From: Candidatus Poribacteria bacterium
GTDB taxonomy: Bacteria; Poribacteria; WGA-4E; WGA-3G
DNA length: 64,000 bases
NCBI GenBank assembly: GCA_028821605.1
Contig: JAPPFM010000005.1
Span: forward strand, 1 to 64,000
Direction of reading: 5' to 3'
Shown here: one piece after another, positions 18,215-27,028 of the stretch
Position numbering within the stretch: position 1 is the first letter of the stretch
Layout: every line of letters starts with the position of its first letter
The notes under the pieces: generated by a model
What the model saw: only the letters and a program-made list of their open reading frames with translations
What the model was told of the DNA's origin: nothing
Database searches by the model: none
Made by a program: the position numbers and the translations under genes

Positions 18215-18254
18215 AGTGGTGCTCGAATAGAATCCTAAATCAAAGGAGTTTCCG

Positions 18255-19604
18255 ATGTTCAGCACACAACTCGCGCAGCGTGCGGCAGAGAACAATCCGA
18301 TCCGTGTCGGGATCATCGGTGCAGGAAAATTTGGTGCCGGGTTGGTCGCGCAGCTTTCACAAATGCAAGGCATGGTGGCAAGTGCGATTGCAGACATCAA
18401 TCTGGAACATGCTATAAACGCATACAAGGTCAGTAACGTCCCATCCGACGTAATCCAACAGACACGAAATGTCAACGCGATGAATGATGCTATCCGCAGC
18501 GGTAGACGCGCAGTTACCCAAGACGGGATGCACATTATCCAGTCTGACCTGATCGATGTGGTTGTGGAAGCGACCGGCATTCCAGAAGTCGGTGCGCGAA
18601 TGGCGTACCATACCCTCATGCATCGGAAGCATCTGGTGATGGTTAACGTTGAAACGGATGTCACCGTCGGTCCTTTCCTCAGACGCTTAGCGGACAATGC
18701 TGGTGTTGTCTATACGCTCGTCGATGGCGACCAACCCGGTGTGACGATGAATATGGTTGAGTGGGCAAAAACACTCGGTTTTGAGATCGTTGCTGCGGGA
18801 CGCGGTACGGTGTTCTATGATGACGACCGTATCGGGATACCAGATACCGTTCCACAACGGTTCGGATTCAGTGAAGAATTGATTGAGCGGCGCACAATCA
18901 ACTTCAAGATGTTCAATTCGTTCCGAGATGGATCGAAGGCACAGATTGAGATGACTTCCTTGGCGAACATGGCAGGACTACCACCGGACGTGCGCGGCAT
19001 GCACGAACCGTCGGTAAACATTTCGGACATCGCCGAGGTCTTCAGTTTAAAAGAAGAAGGCGGCATTCTGAGCCGCCACGGTGTTGTTGAACTCGCAAAT
19101 AGTATTGCCACGGATGGCAAGACGATGTTAGACAATCCACTTCGGATGGGGGTATTCGTCGTTATTCGGACGGATCATCCATTCACCCAAGAAGACCTCG
19201 CCAGTTACAACCTGCATCCGGGGGGTAATGGCAAGAACTACCTCCTCTATCGTCCGTATCACCTCGTAGCTGTTGAAGCACCGATTTCGATCGCGAAAGC
19301 TGCGCTTTACGGGCAACCGACAGGCACACCACTTCCGACACCCGTCGCTGACGTTATTACGGTTGCTAAACGCGACCTGAAAGCGGGTGAAATACTTGAT
19401 GGCAGCGGTGGGTATACTGTCAATGGACTAATTGAGAAGGTGGACATCGCACGTGCCAAGAATCTGCTTCCCCTCGGTCTATCGGACAACGCCAGATTAA
19501 AATGCGATGTTTCTCAAGGGGAAGCGATCTCTTATGATATGGTAACGTTAGATGAGGACTCCTTCGTTCTCAACCTTCGCCGCCTCCAAGACGCAACTGT
19601 TTGA
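18255..19604 (+). CDS. NAD(P)-dependent dehydrogenase with C-terminal SAF domain (COG4091, homoserine dehydrogenase-like)
   Basis: A 449-aa protein with AAAGGAG just before ATG 18255. It has an N-terminal Rossmann fold (VGIIGAGKFGAGL, residues ~15-28), a catalytic part with DVVVEATGIPEVGARMA and HLVMVNVETDVTVGP, and a C-terminal SAF domain (AKRDLKAGEILDGSGGYTVNGLIE, residues ~370-395). This is the architecture of the 'predicted homoserine dehydrogenase with SAF domain' group. Several of that group act in sugar-acid or branched-sugar catabolism rather than in threonine synthesis, so the substrate is left open. Confidence 0.85.
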   Translation: MFSTQLAQRAAENNPIRVGIIGAGKFGAGLVAQLSQMQGMVASAIADINLEHAINAYKVSNVPSDVIQQTRNVNAMNDAIRSGRRAVTQDGMHIIQSDLIDVVVEATGIPEVGARMAYHTLMHRKHLVMVNVETDVTVGPFLRRLADNAGVVYTLVDGDQPGVTMNMVEWAKTLGFEIVAAGRGTVFYDDDRIGIPDTVPQRFGFSEELIERRTINFKMFNSFRDGSKAQIEMTSLANMAGLPPDVRGMHEPSVNISDIAEVFSLKEEGGILSRHGVVELANSIATDGKTMLDNPLRMGVFVVIRTDHPFTQEDLASYNLHPGGNGKNYLLYRPYHLVAVEAPISIAKAALYGQPTGTPLPTPVADVITVAKRDLKAGEILDGSGGYTVNGLIEKVDIARAKNLLPLGLSDNARLKCDVSQGEAISYDMVTLDEDSFVLNLRRLQDATV

Positions 19605-19632
19605 CAAGCGGTCCGTGAAACGTTCCGATAGG

Positions 19633-20655
19633 TTATGCCCACGGATGCAGCACGACTTTACCGCACTCTCCGGTCGCCTGTAATTCCCACGCCTCCTGTA
19701 CGTCACGCATCGGGAAGGTGTGTGTGATAAATGTGTCCAAAGTTTCAGGTGAATCTTGGATTACCTTCATTAATTTTGGATAGACACCAAGGTTGTAGTG
19801 CCAATTCCCACGTAGGACTAATCCCTTCCGAATCATGTCTCGACTCGCTGCGAGTGGAAATTCTCCACCTTCACCGACGAACGTGACTTGTCCCTTTCTG
19901 CGGGCTGCGTCTACCATCAACCGGTGCGCTGCTGATGCACCTGAGCAGTCCACTGCCTTGTCAATCCCGACACCGTCCGTTAAATCCCGAATTTGATCGA
20001 GAATATCTTCGTTAGTCGGGTCCAAGACGACCTCTGCACCCAACTTTTTCGCGAGTTCAGCACGATACGGATGACTCTCTACACCGATGACGCGCGCGCC
20101 GCGATAGTGAGCATTGATAATCCCGCCAAGTCCGACGGGACCTAAGCCGGTTACCATGACCGTATCCAATGAATTGACCTGCATCTGCTCCATGGCACCG
20201 AACGTCGGTCCAAGTCCACAGCATGCCATCCCAGCGTGTTCATAACTGACACCCTCTGGAATCGGACATAACATATCCTCCATTTTGTGCATATACTGTG
20301 CATAAGTTGCCGAAGCCACTTCTTCTCCAACGAGATCCCGGATACTTGGACGACTGCCTCCCATACAGTGGATGTGCTCACCAATGACACACATTTGACA
20401 TTTACCACAAGTGTTCTGTGGTTGAACAACGACGCGGTCCCCTACTTTGACGCGGCCGGGTTGTGCGACTTCCACAACTTCGCCAGCGGCTTCGTGACCA
20501 AAACCTTCACCGGTGCCCCCATGTATGAACCCTTTATATTCCGTACACATTGGGACGGCATGGATTTTGACGACAGCGATATCTCCACCAGCGCGGGGAT
20601 CCGGTTTTTCAACGATGCCCCCTTTTTGATCACCGAACATTGCTGCAACCTGCAT
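19633..20655 (-). CDS. zinc-dependent medium-chain alcohol dehydrogenase
   Basis: A 340-aa MDR-family enzyme. GHEAAGEVVEV (residues ~53-63) carries the catalytic-zinc His/Glu signature. The structural zinc site is seen as four cysteines in NTCGKCQMCVIGEHIHC. The NAD(P)-binding stretch is VTGLGPVGLGG near residue 170. It oxidises an alcohol or polyol; the substrate is unknown. The start ATG at 20655 lacks an obvious ribosome-binding site. It is convergent with the COG4091 gene; their stops lie 28 bp apart. Confidence 0.9.
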   Translation of the reverse strand: MQVAAMFGDQKGGIVEKPDPRAGGDIAVVKIHAVPMCTEYKGFIHGGTGEGFGHEAAGEVVEVAQPGRVKVGDRVVVQPQNTCGKCQMCVIGEHIHCMGGSRPSIRDLVGEEVASATYAQYMHKMEDMLCPIPEGVSYEHAGMACCGLGPTFGAMEQMQVNSLDTVMVTGLGPVGLGGIINAHYRGARVIGVESHPYRAELAKKLGAEVVLDPTNEDILDQIRDLTDGVGIDKAVDCSGASAAHRLMVDAARRKGQVTFVGEGGEFPLAASRDMIRKGLVLRGNWHYNLGVYPKLMKVIQDSPETLDTFITHTFPMRDVQEAWELQATGECGKVVLHPWA

Positions 20656-20821
20656 AAAGCGTATAAAACCGAGACTCTCCGCATCCTCGACAAAGGTTTA
20701 CGAGGCTTGCATCGCGAAGAGAAAAGGTTCTCCTCCTTCCTAAAATGTGTTAATACCATAGCATACGTGATGAAATCTATCAAGGTAAATTGATGGGAGC
20801 ATTGAAGACAAAATTATAGCG

Positions 20822-21571
20822 TTATCCTCGCCTTAAAAGATCGGCTAAAGGCGTATACTCGCTGTTTTGAGATAATTCCGTAATAACAGCGTTTCCGCTA
20901 CGCTTGAAGAACTTGTATGCCCTTCCATCAGGTGCTGAGGTGAGGATACGGTAGTTTTCCCCAACGATCTCAATCGCTGCGTTATTATCACAAGCGATTC
21001 CGATACCACCGCGTTTTGCGATCATCTGTGAGAAGGAGGTTTCTCGCTTCTCAACGTGATAATGCGGACAGTAGACTGCATTGATGAATCCAAGTCCCGT
21101 GACGCGGATATAGTCCCAGTCGGCGTTGCTGTAGAAAGAACTGGAATCGCTATGTCCGTATCTAAACCAGCAGATCGCGCCGGCACTGAGCCCCGATAGA
21201 ACGGTGCCGCGGGACGCAGCCTCCGTCAATACGGTATCTAATCCCAATCGTCGCCATAACTTCATCATCTTGTAGGTATTCCCACCCCCAACATAGACAA
21301 GGTCCGAATCCAATACCAACGCGGACATCTCCTCAAACGCTGGTGGATTTTGAATGAGCGTGAGCGTGCGCGTCTGGCATCCAAGATGTTCACCGTAAAC
21401 CTTCTCAAAAGTATCAATGTATCCAGGCGCGTCACTGCTGGCGGTTGGAATGAAGAGTGCCTTCGGTCGTGTTTTACCGGTCAATTCAACAATGCGTTTG
21501 TCAATCGCAACGGTTTCCATTTCTCTAATTTCTCCGCCACCAATTGCGACAATTTTCGGTTCTGTTTTCAT
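20822..21571 (-). CDS. peptidase E / cyanophycinase-like (S51) hydrolase
   Basis: A 249-aa protein of the class I glutamine amidotransferase-like fold. The nucleophile elbow GLSAGAICWF (Ser near residue 128) and VYVGGGNTYKMM before it are hallmarks of the S51 family (dipeptidase E, cyanophycinase). The N-terminal IVAIGGGEI strand also fits. It probably cleaves Asp-X dipeptides or isoaspartyl peptides in the cytoplasm. The start ATG 21571 has GAGGGA upstream. Confidence 0.85.
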   Translation of the reverse strand: MKTEPKIVAIGGGEIREMETVAIDKRIVELTGKTRPKALFIPTASSDAPGYIDTFEKVYGEHLGCQTRTLTLIQNPPAFEEMSALVLDSDLVYVGGGNTYKMMKLWRRLGLDTVLTEAASRGTVLSGLSAGAICWFRYGHSDSSSFYSNADWDYIRVTGLGFINAVYCPHYHVEKRETSFSQMIAKRGGIGIACDNNAAIEIVGENYRILTSAPDGRAYKFFKRSGNAVITELSQNSEYTPLADLLRRG

Positions 21572-21623
21572 AAATTATCCCTCTAACGATTTCTTACCGT
21601 TTCACCTCCGAATGTTAACAACA

Positions 21624-21756
21624 TAGGACTTACGCAAAATCAGAGAATAGGTCTATCATGACGCAATCGGTGCGATTAGGGGATTTAGTCTGGGAATAGA
21701 CTAAATCCATTCCTTGTATTACATTCCGCACCTACCGGGGAAATGCGTAAGTTCTA
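21624..21756. repeat. MITE-like element, TAGGACTTACGCA family, copy 2
   Basis: 133 bp with 13-bp terminal inverted repeats, TAGGACTTACGCA (21624-21636) and TGCGTAAGTTCTA (21744-21756), 12 of 13 matching. The core has a perfect 11-bp hairpin GGATTTAGTCT/AGACTAAATCC (21681-21691 and 21698-21708). Confidence 0.7.
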
Positions 21757-21829
21757 CAATAACAACTTCGAGAAAAACTTTCAAGCACATTCAGAAATTT
21801 AACTACATTTTCACCAGATTAAACGAGCA

Positions 21830-21890
21830 GGAAACCTCGCCTTTTAAGGCGGGGAGGACTGCTCGCTCTCGTGTGTTAGACCGTAGCGTT
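21830..21890 (+). repeat. left-end block of tnpB element 2
   Basis: The hairpin CGCCTT/AAGGCG (21838-21851) within CCTCGCC...GGCGGGG, followed by CTCGTGTGTTAGACC, is shared with the mirrored block at 13850-13900. It is read as the conserved left end of the IS200/IS605-type element. Confidence 0.5.
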
Positions 21891-21905
21891 TTTGATAAAA
21901 AACAC

Positions 21906-21934
21906 TTGACTTTTTTGGGAAAATATGGTCTAAT
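21906..21934 (+). promoter_or_regulatory. promoter of tnpB copy 2
   Basis: TTGACT (21906-21911), 17-bp spacer, TCTAAT (21929-21934): five of six matches in each box. The predicted start near 21941 falls inside the first arm of the structured leader. Confidence 0.65.
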
Positions 21935-21937
21935 ATA

Positions 21938-22027
21938 CGTATCACGTCGGAAACCAGCATGACAAGCGTAGCCTCTCGGTTACGTGCTGGTTTCCTCCCA
22001 CTTGTCAGGGGATAAACGCGTGATACG
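21938..22027 (+). ncRNA. structured 5' leader of tnpB copy 2
   Basis: Three nested stems. The outer is CGTATCACG/CGTGATACG (21938-21946 with 22019-22027), the middle GGAAACCAGCA/TGCTGGTTTCC (21949-21959 with 21985-21995), and the inner CGTAGCC/GGTTACG with loop TCTC (21967-21973 with 21978-21984). AGGGGAT at 22007-22013 lies between the middle and outer stems; ATG follows 9 bases after the outer stem. The layout is the same as upstream of tnpB copy 1, with compensatory changes. Confidence 0.7.
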
Positions 22028-22036
22028 TGAACGTCC

Positions 22037-23308
22037 ATGAGATTAACCTTTAAGTATCCTGTGTATCCTACGCAAACACAGGAACAAACATTGTTAGGGT
22101 GGTTTGACCACTTGTGTGAACTTCAGAATTCTGCGCGCAATAATCGCAAGTTTGCGCACGAAGAAGAAGGTCGTTTTGTTTCGCGATATGACCAGGAACA
22201 ACTTTTGAAGGTTGCTCGTGAGAAATATGACGACTTTCGTGAAGTGCCTCAAGATTTTCAAGTATCCGTCCTCAAACGAGTTGATAAGGCGTTTGATGCG
22301 TTCCGTAAGCGGTGTCGCGAAGGAGCAGAGAAAAAAGGGTATCCTCGTTTCAAAACGCGTGTCCGTTCTCTAACATGGTGCTTGCGAAAGCAGAAACTCA
22401 AGACGGGTGAACGTGTTCGCCAAAATCCGATAATAGAAACCGATTTTAGACACAATCGCTTAAAAGTGCCAAAGTTGGGTGAAGTGAAAATCTATATGCA
22501 CCGCCCACTTCAAGGTGACCCCAAAGAGGTAACAATCGTCAAAAAAGCGTCGGGGTGGTATGCACATATTACCTGTGAATTCCCTAATACTCCGAAAGTT
22601 GAACCAACTGACGCTATTGCAGTTGATGTTGGCACGACACACTACCTGACGACTTCTGCAGGCGAAAAAGAGGACAATCCGCGCTGGTATCGTCAAGCAG
22701 AAGGGGTACTACGAAAACACTCCAAAGACTTCTCTCGAAAGAAAAAAGGTAGCCAGCGTTGGCAGAAACAACAACACAAACTCGCAATGCACCATGAGCG
22801 AACCGCAAACAAACGCAAAGATTTTATCGGTAAATTGGTTTTCAAACTGTTTCATCATCAGAAAAACAACGTCCTTATTACCGAAGACCTCAGCGTTTCT
22901 AACATGGTTCAGAACAAACACCTCAGTAAGAGCATTTCCGATGCGTCTTGGGCAACCTTCTTTCAGTGGTGTGGAAACATAGCCGAAAGAGACGGTTTCC
23001 ATTTCCACCAAGTTGACCCCAAGAACACCTCGCAAATCTGCTCCTGTTGTGGTATTAAATCGCCAAAGAAACTTGCGTTGGCGATCCGAACTTTTGAGTG
23101 TCAGTCTTGTGGCATGTCTTTAGACCGAGACCATAACGCTGCACTGAACATACTTTATAGGGCAGCTGCTGCCCTTCGTGGAGAGCGGTGGGTTACTACC
23201 CTCGACGAAGCGAGAAACAATCCGAATGAAGCGTTTGGCTCTAAAAACCCCAATCAGTTATCGCTGTTTGACGGTTTGACACAAGTCTCGCGCTTTAGCG
23301 CGGGGTAG
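22037..23308 (+). CDS. tnpB: TnpB, RNA-guided nuclease of an IS200/IS605-type element (copy 2)
   Basis: A 423-aa protein with the N-terminal MRLTFKYPVYPTQTQEQTL helix-turn-helix-type start. The RuvC residues are Asp in AVDVGTTHYL, Glu in LITEDLSVSNM and Asp in LDRDHNAALNI, with zinc-ribbon cysteines CSCC and CQSC between them. All key residues are kept, so it looks functional. No tnpA is nearby. The 3' end of the gene overlaps the element's right-end hairpin. In characterised members TnpB uses an RNA from the right end to cut the donor site and keep the element in the genome; here that role is inferred. Confidence 0.93.
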   Translation: MRLTFKYPVYPTQTQEQTLLGWFDHLCELQNSARNNRKFAHEEEGRFVSRYDQEQLLKVAREKYDDFREVPQDFQVSVLKRVDKAFDAFRKRCREGAEKKGYPRFKTRVRSLTWCLRKQKLKTGERVRQNPIIETDFRHNRLKVPKLGEVKIYMHRPLQGDPKEVTIVKKASGWYAHITCEFPNTPKVEPTDAIAVDVGTTHYLTTSAGEKEDNPRWYRQAEGVLRKHSKDFSRKKKGSQRWQKQQHKLAMHHERTANKRKDFIGKLVFKLFHHQKNNVLITEDLSVSNMVQNKHLSKSISDASWATFFQWCGNIAERDGFHFHQVDPKNTSQICSCCGIKSPKKLALAIRTFECQSCGMSLDRDHNAALNILYRAAAALRGERWVTTLDEARNNPNEAFGSKNPNQLSLFDGLTQVSRFSAG

Positions 23309-23313
23309 TTGAC
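23287..23313 (+). ncRNA. right-end hairpin / expected omega RNA 3' end of tnpB element 2
   Basis: The hairpin CGCGC-TTTA-GCGCG (23289-23302) lies within the last tnpB codons, and TTGAC (23309-23313) follows the stop directly. The first element ends in the same way (hairpin with TTTA loop, then TTGAC). The guide portion would be the flanking bases just after this point. Confidence 0.5.
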
Positions 23314-23378
23314 CAAATAATTGTGGTAAAATGAAAGAGGAACACATAAAAGCGTCCATAACATTTTAAGGAGGAAGG

Positions 23379-24134
23379 ATGGCATCTGAACAGACAGGTT
23401 TGACCCCTGCGCAAAAAAGGTTCTACGAAGAAAACGGGTATCTCGTCCTTGAAAGTGTCTTTGCGCCTGAAGAGTGTGAACGCTTCGTTAAACACGTGGA
23501 AGACCTTCACGCTGGACGCAAGCATCTTGAAGGTTTTTTCCAACAGGATAAATACGGCGCAAGGACCTTTAATCAGCATCTCTACGACCCGCGCGTATTG
23601 GATTTACTTATCGATGCTCGTTTACATAAGCCGCTTACAGACTGTTTTGGCGGCGAACCGGAAGGGATTCAAACGATGCATTTTTTTGAAGGATCCGAGC
23701 ATCCGCTGCATCAAGACCAGTACTATCTACCGGATTGTATGTCGGCATGGATTGCGATGGTTCGTGTTGATGAAGACAACGGACCGCTGATAGTTCAGCC
23801 CGGTTCACACAGAGGCAGGTTGATTACAAAGAGCGATGTGCCTATGACATTGCAACCGGGAGAGACGTACGAGCTACAGCAGCACAATCGCTATTTTCCT
23901 GCGGTCAAACAAGTCTTTCGCGAAAATGGTAAAGACGCAGTCCAGGTCATGGTAAATCCGGGAGATGTCGTTCTGTTTGATGGGAAACTGATTCATGGTG
24001 GCGCGAAAGTCTTAAAACCCGGCACGCGTAGGCACGCATTAGCATGTCATTATATCCCTTATGCCTCCGAAAACTGGGAACGGGATTGGCCACGGTTCTC
24101 ATTTGATGGCAGCCGGCGGATTCATTATCAGTAA
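23379..24134 (+). CDS. phytanoyl-CoA dioxygenase (PhyH) family protein
   Basis: A 251-aa Fe(II)/2-oxoglutarate oxygenase-like protein. AAGGAGGAAGG precedes ATG 23379. The iron-binding HxD is clear in HPLHQDQYYLP (near residue 105) and the distal His in KLIHGGAKVL (near residue 208); RHALACHYIPY follows with the expected Arg. FYEENGYLVLESVFAPEECERF at the start is the typical N-terminal motif. The substrate is unknown. It lies between the second tnpB element and the metalloprotease array. Confidence 0.88.
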   Translation: MASEQTGLTPAQKRFYEENGYLVLESVFAPEECERFVKHVEDLHAGRKHLEGFFQQDKYGARTFNQHLYDPRVLDLLIDARLHKPLTDCFGGEPEGIQTMHFFEGSEHPLHQDQYYLPDCMSAWIAMVRVDEDNGPLIVQPGSHRGRLITKSDVPMTLQPGETYELQQHNRYFPAVKQVFRENGKDAVQVMVNPGDVVLFDGKLIHGGAKVLKPGTRRHALACHYIPYASENWERDWPRFSFDGSRRIHYQ

Positions 24135-24169
24135 AGTCGGAGTCGCAATTTGAAAAAAGAAATTGAGAA

Positions 24170-24198
24170 TTGACCTTCCACAACTTGTGTGTTATCCT
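24170..24198 (+). promoter_or_regulatory. promoter-like site before metalloprotease 1
   Basis: TTGACC (24170-24175), 17-bp spacer, TATCCT (24193-24198). Matches are five and four of six. It lies about 85 bases upstream of the first metalloprotease start. Confidence 0.45.
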
Positions 24199-24283
24199 TA
24201 AATGACTAACGCTTTAGCAATTGGCAACGCCTGAATGTCTCCAAACGGAAAAAGACAACGAAATAAAATAAGGAGAAGAGATA

Positions 24284-26908
24284 ATGCGACACCTATTGAC
24301 TTTTTGGATCTGTTTAATCCTAATAAGCGGTTATTGCCTATCAGTTTCTGCGCAGGAAGCAGCACAACCCGCAAAACCAGTAGCACAGGCAGCACCCGCA
24401 AAAAAGAAAAAAGAGTTTGAAGATTTTTCAAAAGTTACTGAAGATAGCAAAAGCTACCAAGGTTTTTTCAAACTATACGAGAAAAAAGAGAATCTCTATT
24501 GTGAAATACAACCCTCACAATTAGATAAACCTTTTCTGTGCATGATTAGTCTTTCACGCGGTTTGGCGAGAGGACGCCTTATTTCTGGGATGACGATGGA
24601 AGAGTGGCTGCTCGTCTGGCGGCGTGTCGGTGACAAGGTGCACCTCGTGCGAAAAAACGTGCGTTTTCGCGCTGATAAAGGGACACCGACCGCACAATCC
24701 GTTGACTACAGCTATAGCGATTCTGTGCTATTCTCTCTCAAGATTGAAAGTATACACCCCCAACGAGGGAGTCTATTGGTGAATATCTCGCCTGTCTTTA
24801 TGTCTGACCTACCACCTTTAGCAGGTAGTATTGGCGGAGGTGCTCGTTTTGACAAAACGCGTAGCACTTGGGGAACAATCAAGGCATTCCCAAAGAACGT
24901 TGAATTGAGAGTTGAAGCGGTGTACGCATCAAACAGCAATATAACAACAGTTCCTGACAGTCGTGGTATCCAGTTGACCTTGCACTATAGTCTCGCCGAA
25001 CTTCCATCAAACAGCTACCGCCCGCGACTCGCTGACGACCGCGTCGGGCATTTCATGACAACGGTCAAGGACTACTCGCTTCAAACCAGCGATGCACCGT
25101 ATATTCGTTACGTCAACCGGTGGCATTTGGAAAAAGCAGACAAAAAAGCGAAACTCTCACCGCCGATGGATCCCATTATCTTTTACATAGAAAAAACAGT
25201 CCCACATCGTTTCCGTCCGCACATTCGTCAAGGGATCCTGGAGTGGAACAAGGCGTTTGAAAAAGCAGGATTTGTTGACGCAATTGAAGCACGGATTCAA
25301 CAAGATTATGAGGATTGGGACCCGGAAGACGCACGGTATAACACGATCCGCTGGGTTGTTGATGCGGGTTTCGCTATCGGTCCGTCCCGCGTGAATCCAT
25401 TGACAGGTCAGATATTGGATGCCGATATCCTTATCAGTGACGGTTTCATCAGATCCTGGCAGCGGGAGTATTCAACGTACTTTGATGAACTTGATTATGA
25501 ACGGGACCACCCGATGGATCACTCTTCACGGTTCCATTGTCAGATGGCATCCGGCTTGGCACGCCAGATGGGATTCATGGCGAGTGTTCTACAAGCGCGG
25601 GGCGTGGTCGGTGAAGACGGTGAGGTGCCGGAAGCGTTTATCGGTCAAGCACTTAAAGCACTGACAATGCACGAAGTTGGACATACATTGGGACTGCGGC
25701 ATAACTTTAAAGCGAGTACGATACATTCGCTTGATGACTTGAACAAGAAAAGCGATGAAGCACTCCTCGGTTCCGTGATGGAGTATGACGCTGTGAATAT
25801 TGCCCCTGAAGGTAAAAAACAGGGCGATTACTATACAACAACAATTGGACCCTGGGATTACTGGGTGATCGAGTACGCTTATAAACCGATCAATGCGAGT
25901 AACCCTGAAGGTGAATTAAAGGAGTTGGGCGAGATCGCTTCCCGTGTCGCAACACCAGGATTAACGTATGGCACAGACGGCGATGCGTCCTCGTATCAAT
26001 ATAGGGATTTGGATCCGCTGGTCAATCGGTGGGACCTAGGTTCGGATCCGCTCGATTTTGCCAAACAACGTCGCGAGATTGTCGTTGAACTCTGGGACAA
26101 GATTGCTGACAAAGTTGCAAAAGAAGGGATGGGTTATCAGCGTGTCAGGCGCGCCTTCGGGTCACTGCTCGGTGAACACGGTTATTCCATGTACCTTGCG
26201 AGCCGTTATATCGGCGGGCAGTATCACCATCGCGATCATCGTGGCGATGAGAATGGACGTTTACCGTTCGTGCCTGTTCCAGCGGCAAAGCAACGCGAGG
26301 CACTTGAGTTCCTCAAAGAACATGCGCTCTCGGACAAAGCCTTCGATTTTCCTCCTGATTTACTCAACAGTCTCGCTGTCACACGCTGGAGCGACTGGGG
26401 CTCCGGGACCGGGGGGTCTACACGTTTGGATTATCCGGTGCATACTGTCATCCTGCGCAACCAGACCCGTATCTTGGGACGCTTGCTCTATCCGAACGTT
26501 CTCGCGCGGATTCAGGATACAGAGTTGAAGTTTCCTAAGGGTGAAGACGCGTTCACACTGCCAGAACTCTTCTCAGGTATTACGGATGCGGTTTGGGTAG
26601 AACTTGATAGGAATGTCGGAGAAAAGCAGTGGTCGAATACCGATGCATTCATCTCCAGTTTCCGTAGAGCACTGCAACGTGAACACCTGAAGCAACTCAT
26701 CAAACTGATACTGGATGCGGATAGTGGAACGCCTGAGGATGCGAGATCGCTTGCTCGGCATCATCTCGGACAAATCAACACTCGGATACAAGGCGTGCTT
26801 CAAAACGCTCAAGGGAGACTTGACGACTATAGCTTGGCACACCTCCAAGAGTCGCAAGTCCGAGTCGCGAAGGCGTTGGATGCCAGTTTCCAAGTCCAGA
26901 AGCGTTAA
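24284..26908 (+). CDS. secreted zinc metalloprotease, DUF4953/DUF5117-type (paralogue 1)
   Basis: An 874-aa protein with a signal peptide (LLTFWICLILISGYCLSVSAQ). It has a variable Ala/Pro/Lys linker, then the DUF5117-like N-terminal part (FSKVTEDSKSYQGFFKLYEKKENLYCEI). The metzincin-type zinc site HEVGHTLGLRHN starts at residue 463 and is followed by a SVMEY Met-turn-like motif near residue 502. It is therefore a gluzincin/metzincin-like peptidase working outside the cytoplasm. AAGGAG precedes ATG 24284. It is the first of three close paralogues in a row, all same strand and nearly the same length. Confidence 0.88.
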   Translation: MRHLLTFWICLILISGYCLSVSAQEAAQPAKPVAQAAPAKKKKEFEDFSKVTEDSKSYQGFFKLYEKKENLYCEIQPSQLDKPFLCMISLSRGLARGRLISGMTMEEWLLVWRRVGDKVHLVRKNVRFRADKGTPTAQSVDYSYSDSVLFSLKIESIHPQRGSLLVNISPVFMSDLPPLAGSIGGGARFDKTRSTWGTIKAFPKNVELRVEAVYASNSNITTVPDSRGIQLTLHYSLAELPSNSYRPRLADDRVGHFMTTVKDYSLQTSDAPYIRYVNRWHLEKADKKAKLSPPMDPIIFYIEKTVPHRFRPHIRQGILEWNKAFEKAGFVDAIEARIQQDYEDWDPEDARYNTIRWVVDAGFAIGPSRVNPLTGQILDADILISDGFIRSWQREYSTYFDELDYERDHPMDHSSRFHCQMASGLARQMGFMASVLQARGVVGEDGEVPEAFIGQALKALTMHEVGHTLGLRHNFKASTIHSLDDLNKKSDEALLGSVMEYDAVNIAPEGKKQGDYYTTTIGPWDYWVIEYAYKPINASNPEGELKELGEIASRVATPGLTYGTDGDASSYQYRDLDPLVNRWDLGSDPLDFAKQRREIVVELWDKIADKVAKEGMGYQRVRRAFGSLLGEHGYSMYLASRYIGGQYHHRDHRGDENGRLPFVPVPAAKQREALEFLKEHALSDKAFDFPPDLLNSLAVTRWSDWGSGTGGSTRLDYPVHTVILRNQTRILGRLLYPNVLARIQDTELKFPKGEDAFTLPELFSGITDAVWVELDRNVGEKQWSNTDAFISSFRRALQREHLKQLIKLILDADSGTPEDARSLARHHLGQINTRIQGVLQNAQGRLDDYSLAHLQESQVRVAKALDASFQVQKR

Positions 26909-26956
26909 AGGCTTGTACGTTTCGGTTAGGACTTTCATAAAACCCGACTATTTTTT

Positions 26957-26977
26957 GGCGGGGTTGCAAACCCCGCC
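26957..26977. repeat. GGCGGGGTT/AACCCCGCC hairpin
   Basis: A perfect 9-bp inverted repeat with loop GCA in the 120-bp gap between metalloproteases 1 and 2. There is no T run after it on the plus strand. A disrupted relative (GGCGGGG...CCCCGCC with a longer loop) follows metalloprotease 3 at 33248-33289. Confidence 0.6.
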
Positions 26978-27028
26978 GACCTCAGCAAGTTTTCGCTTGT
27001 CAGCTGCACCCAAAATAAGGAGAAAAAT

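Noticed and set aside
26957-26977. GGCGGGGTT hairpin as terminator of metalloprotease 1
   Set aside because: No T run follows on the plus strand; T residues lie before the hairpin. It was listed as a repeat instead.
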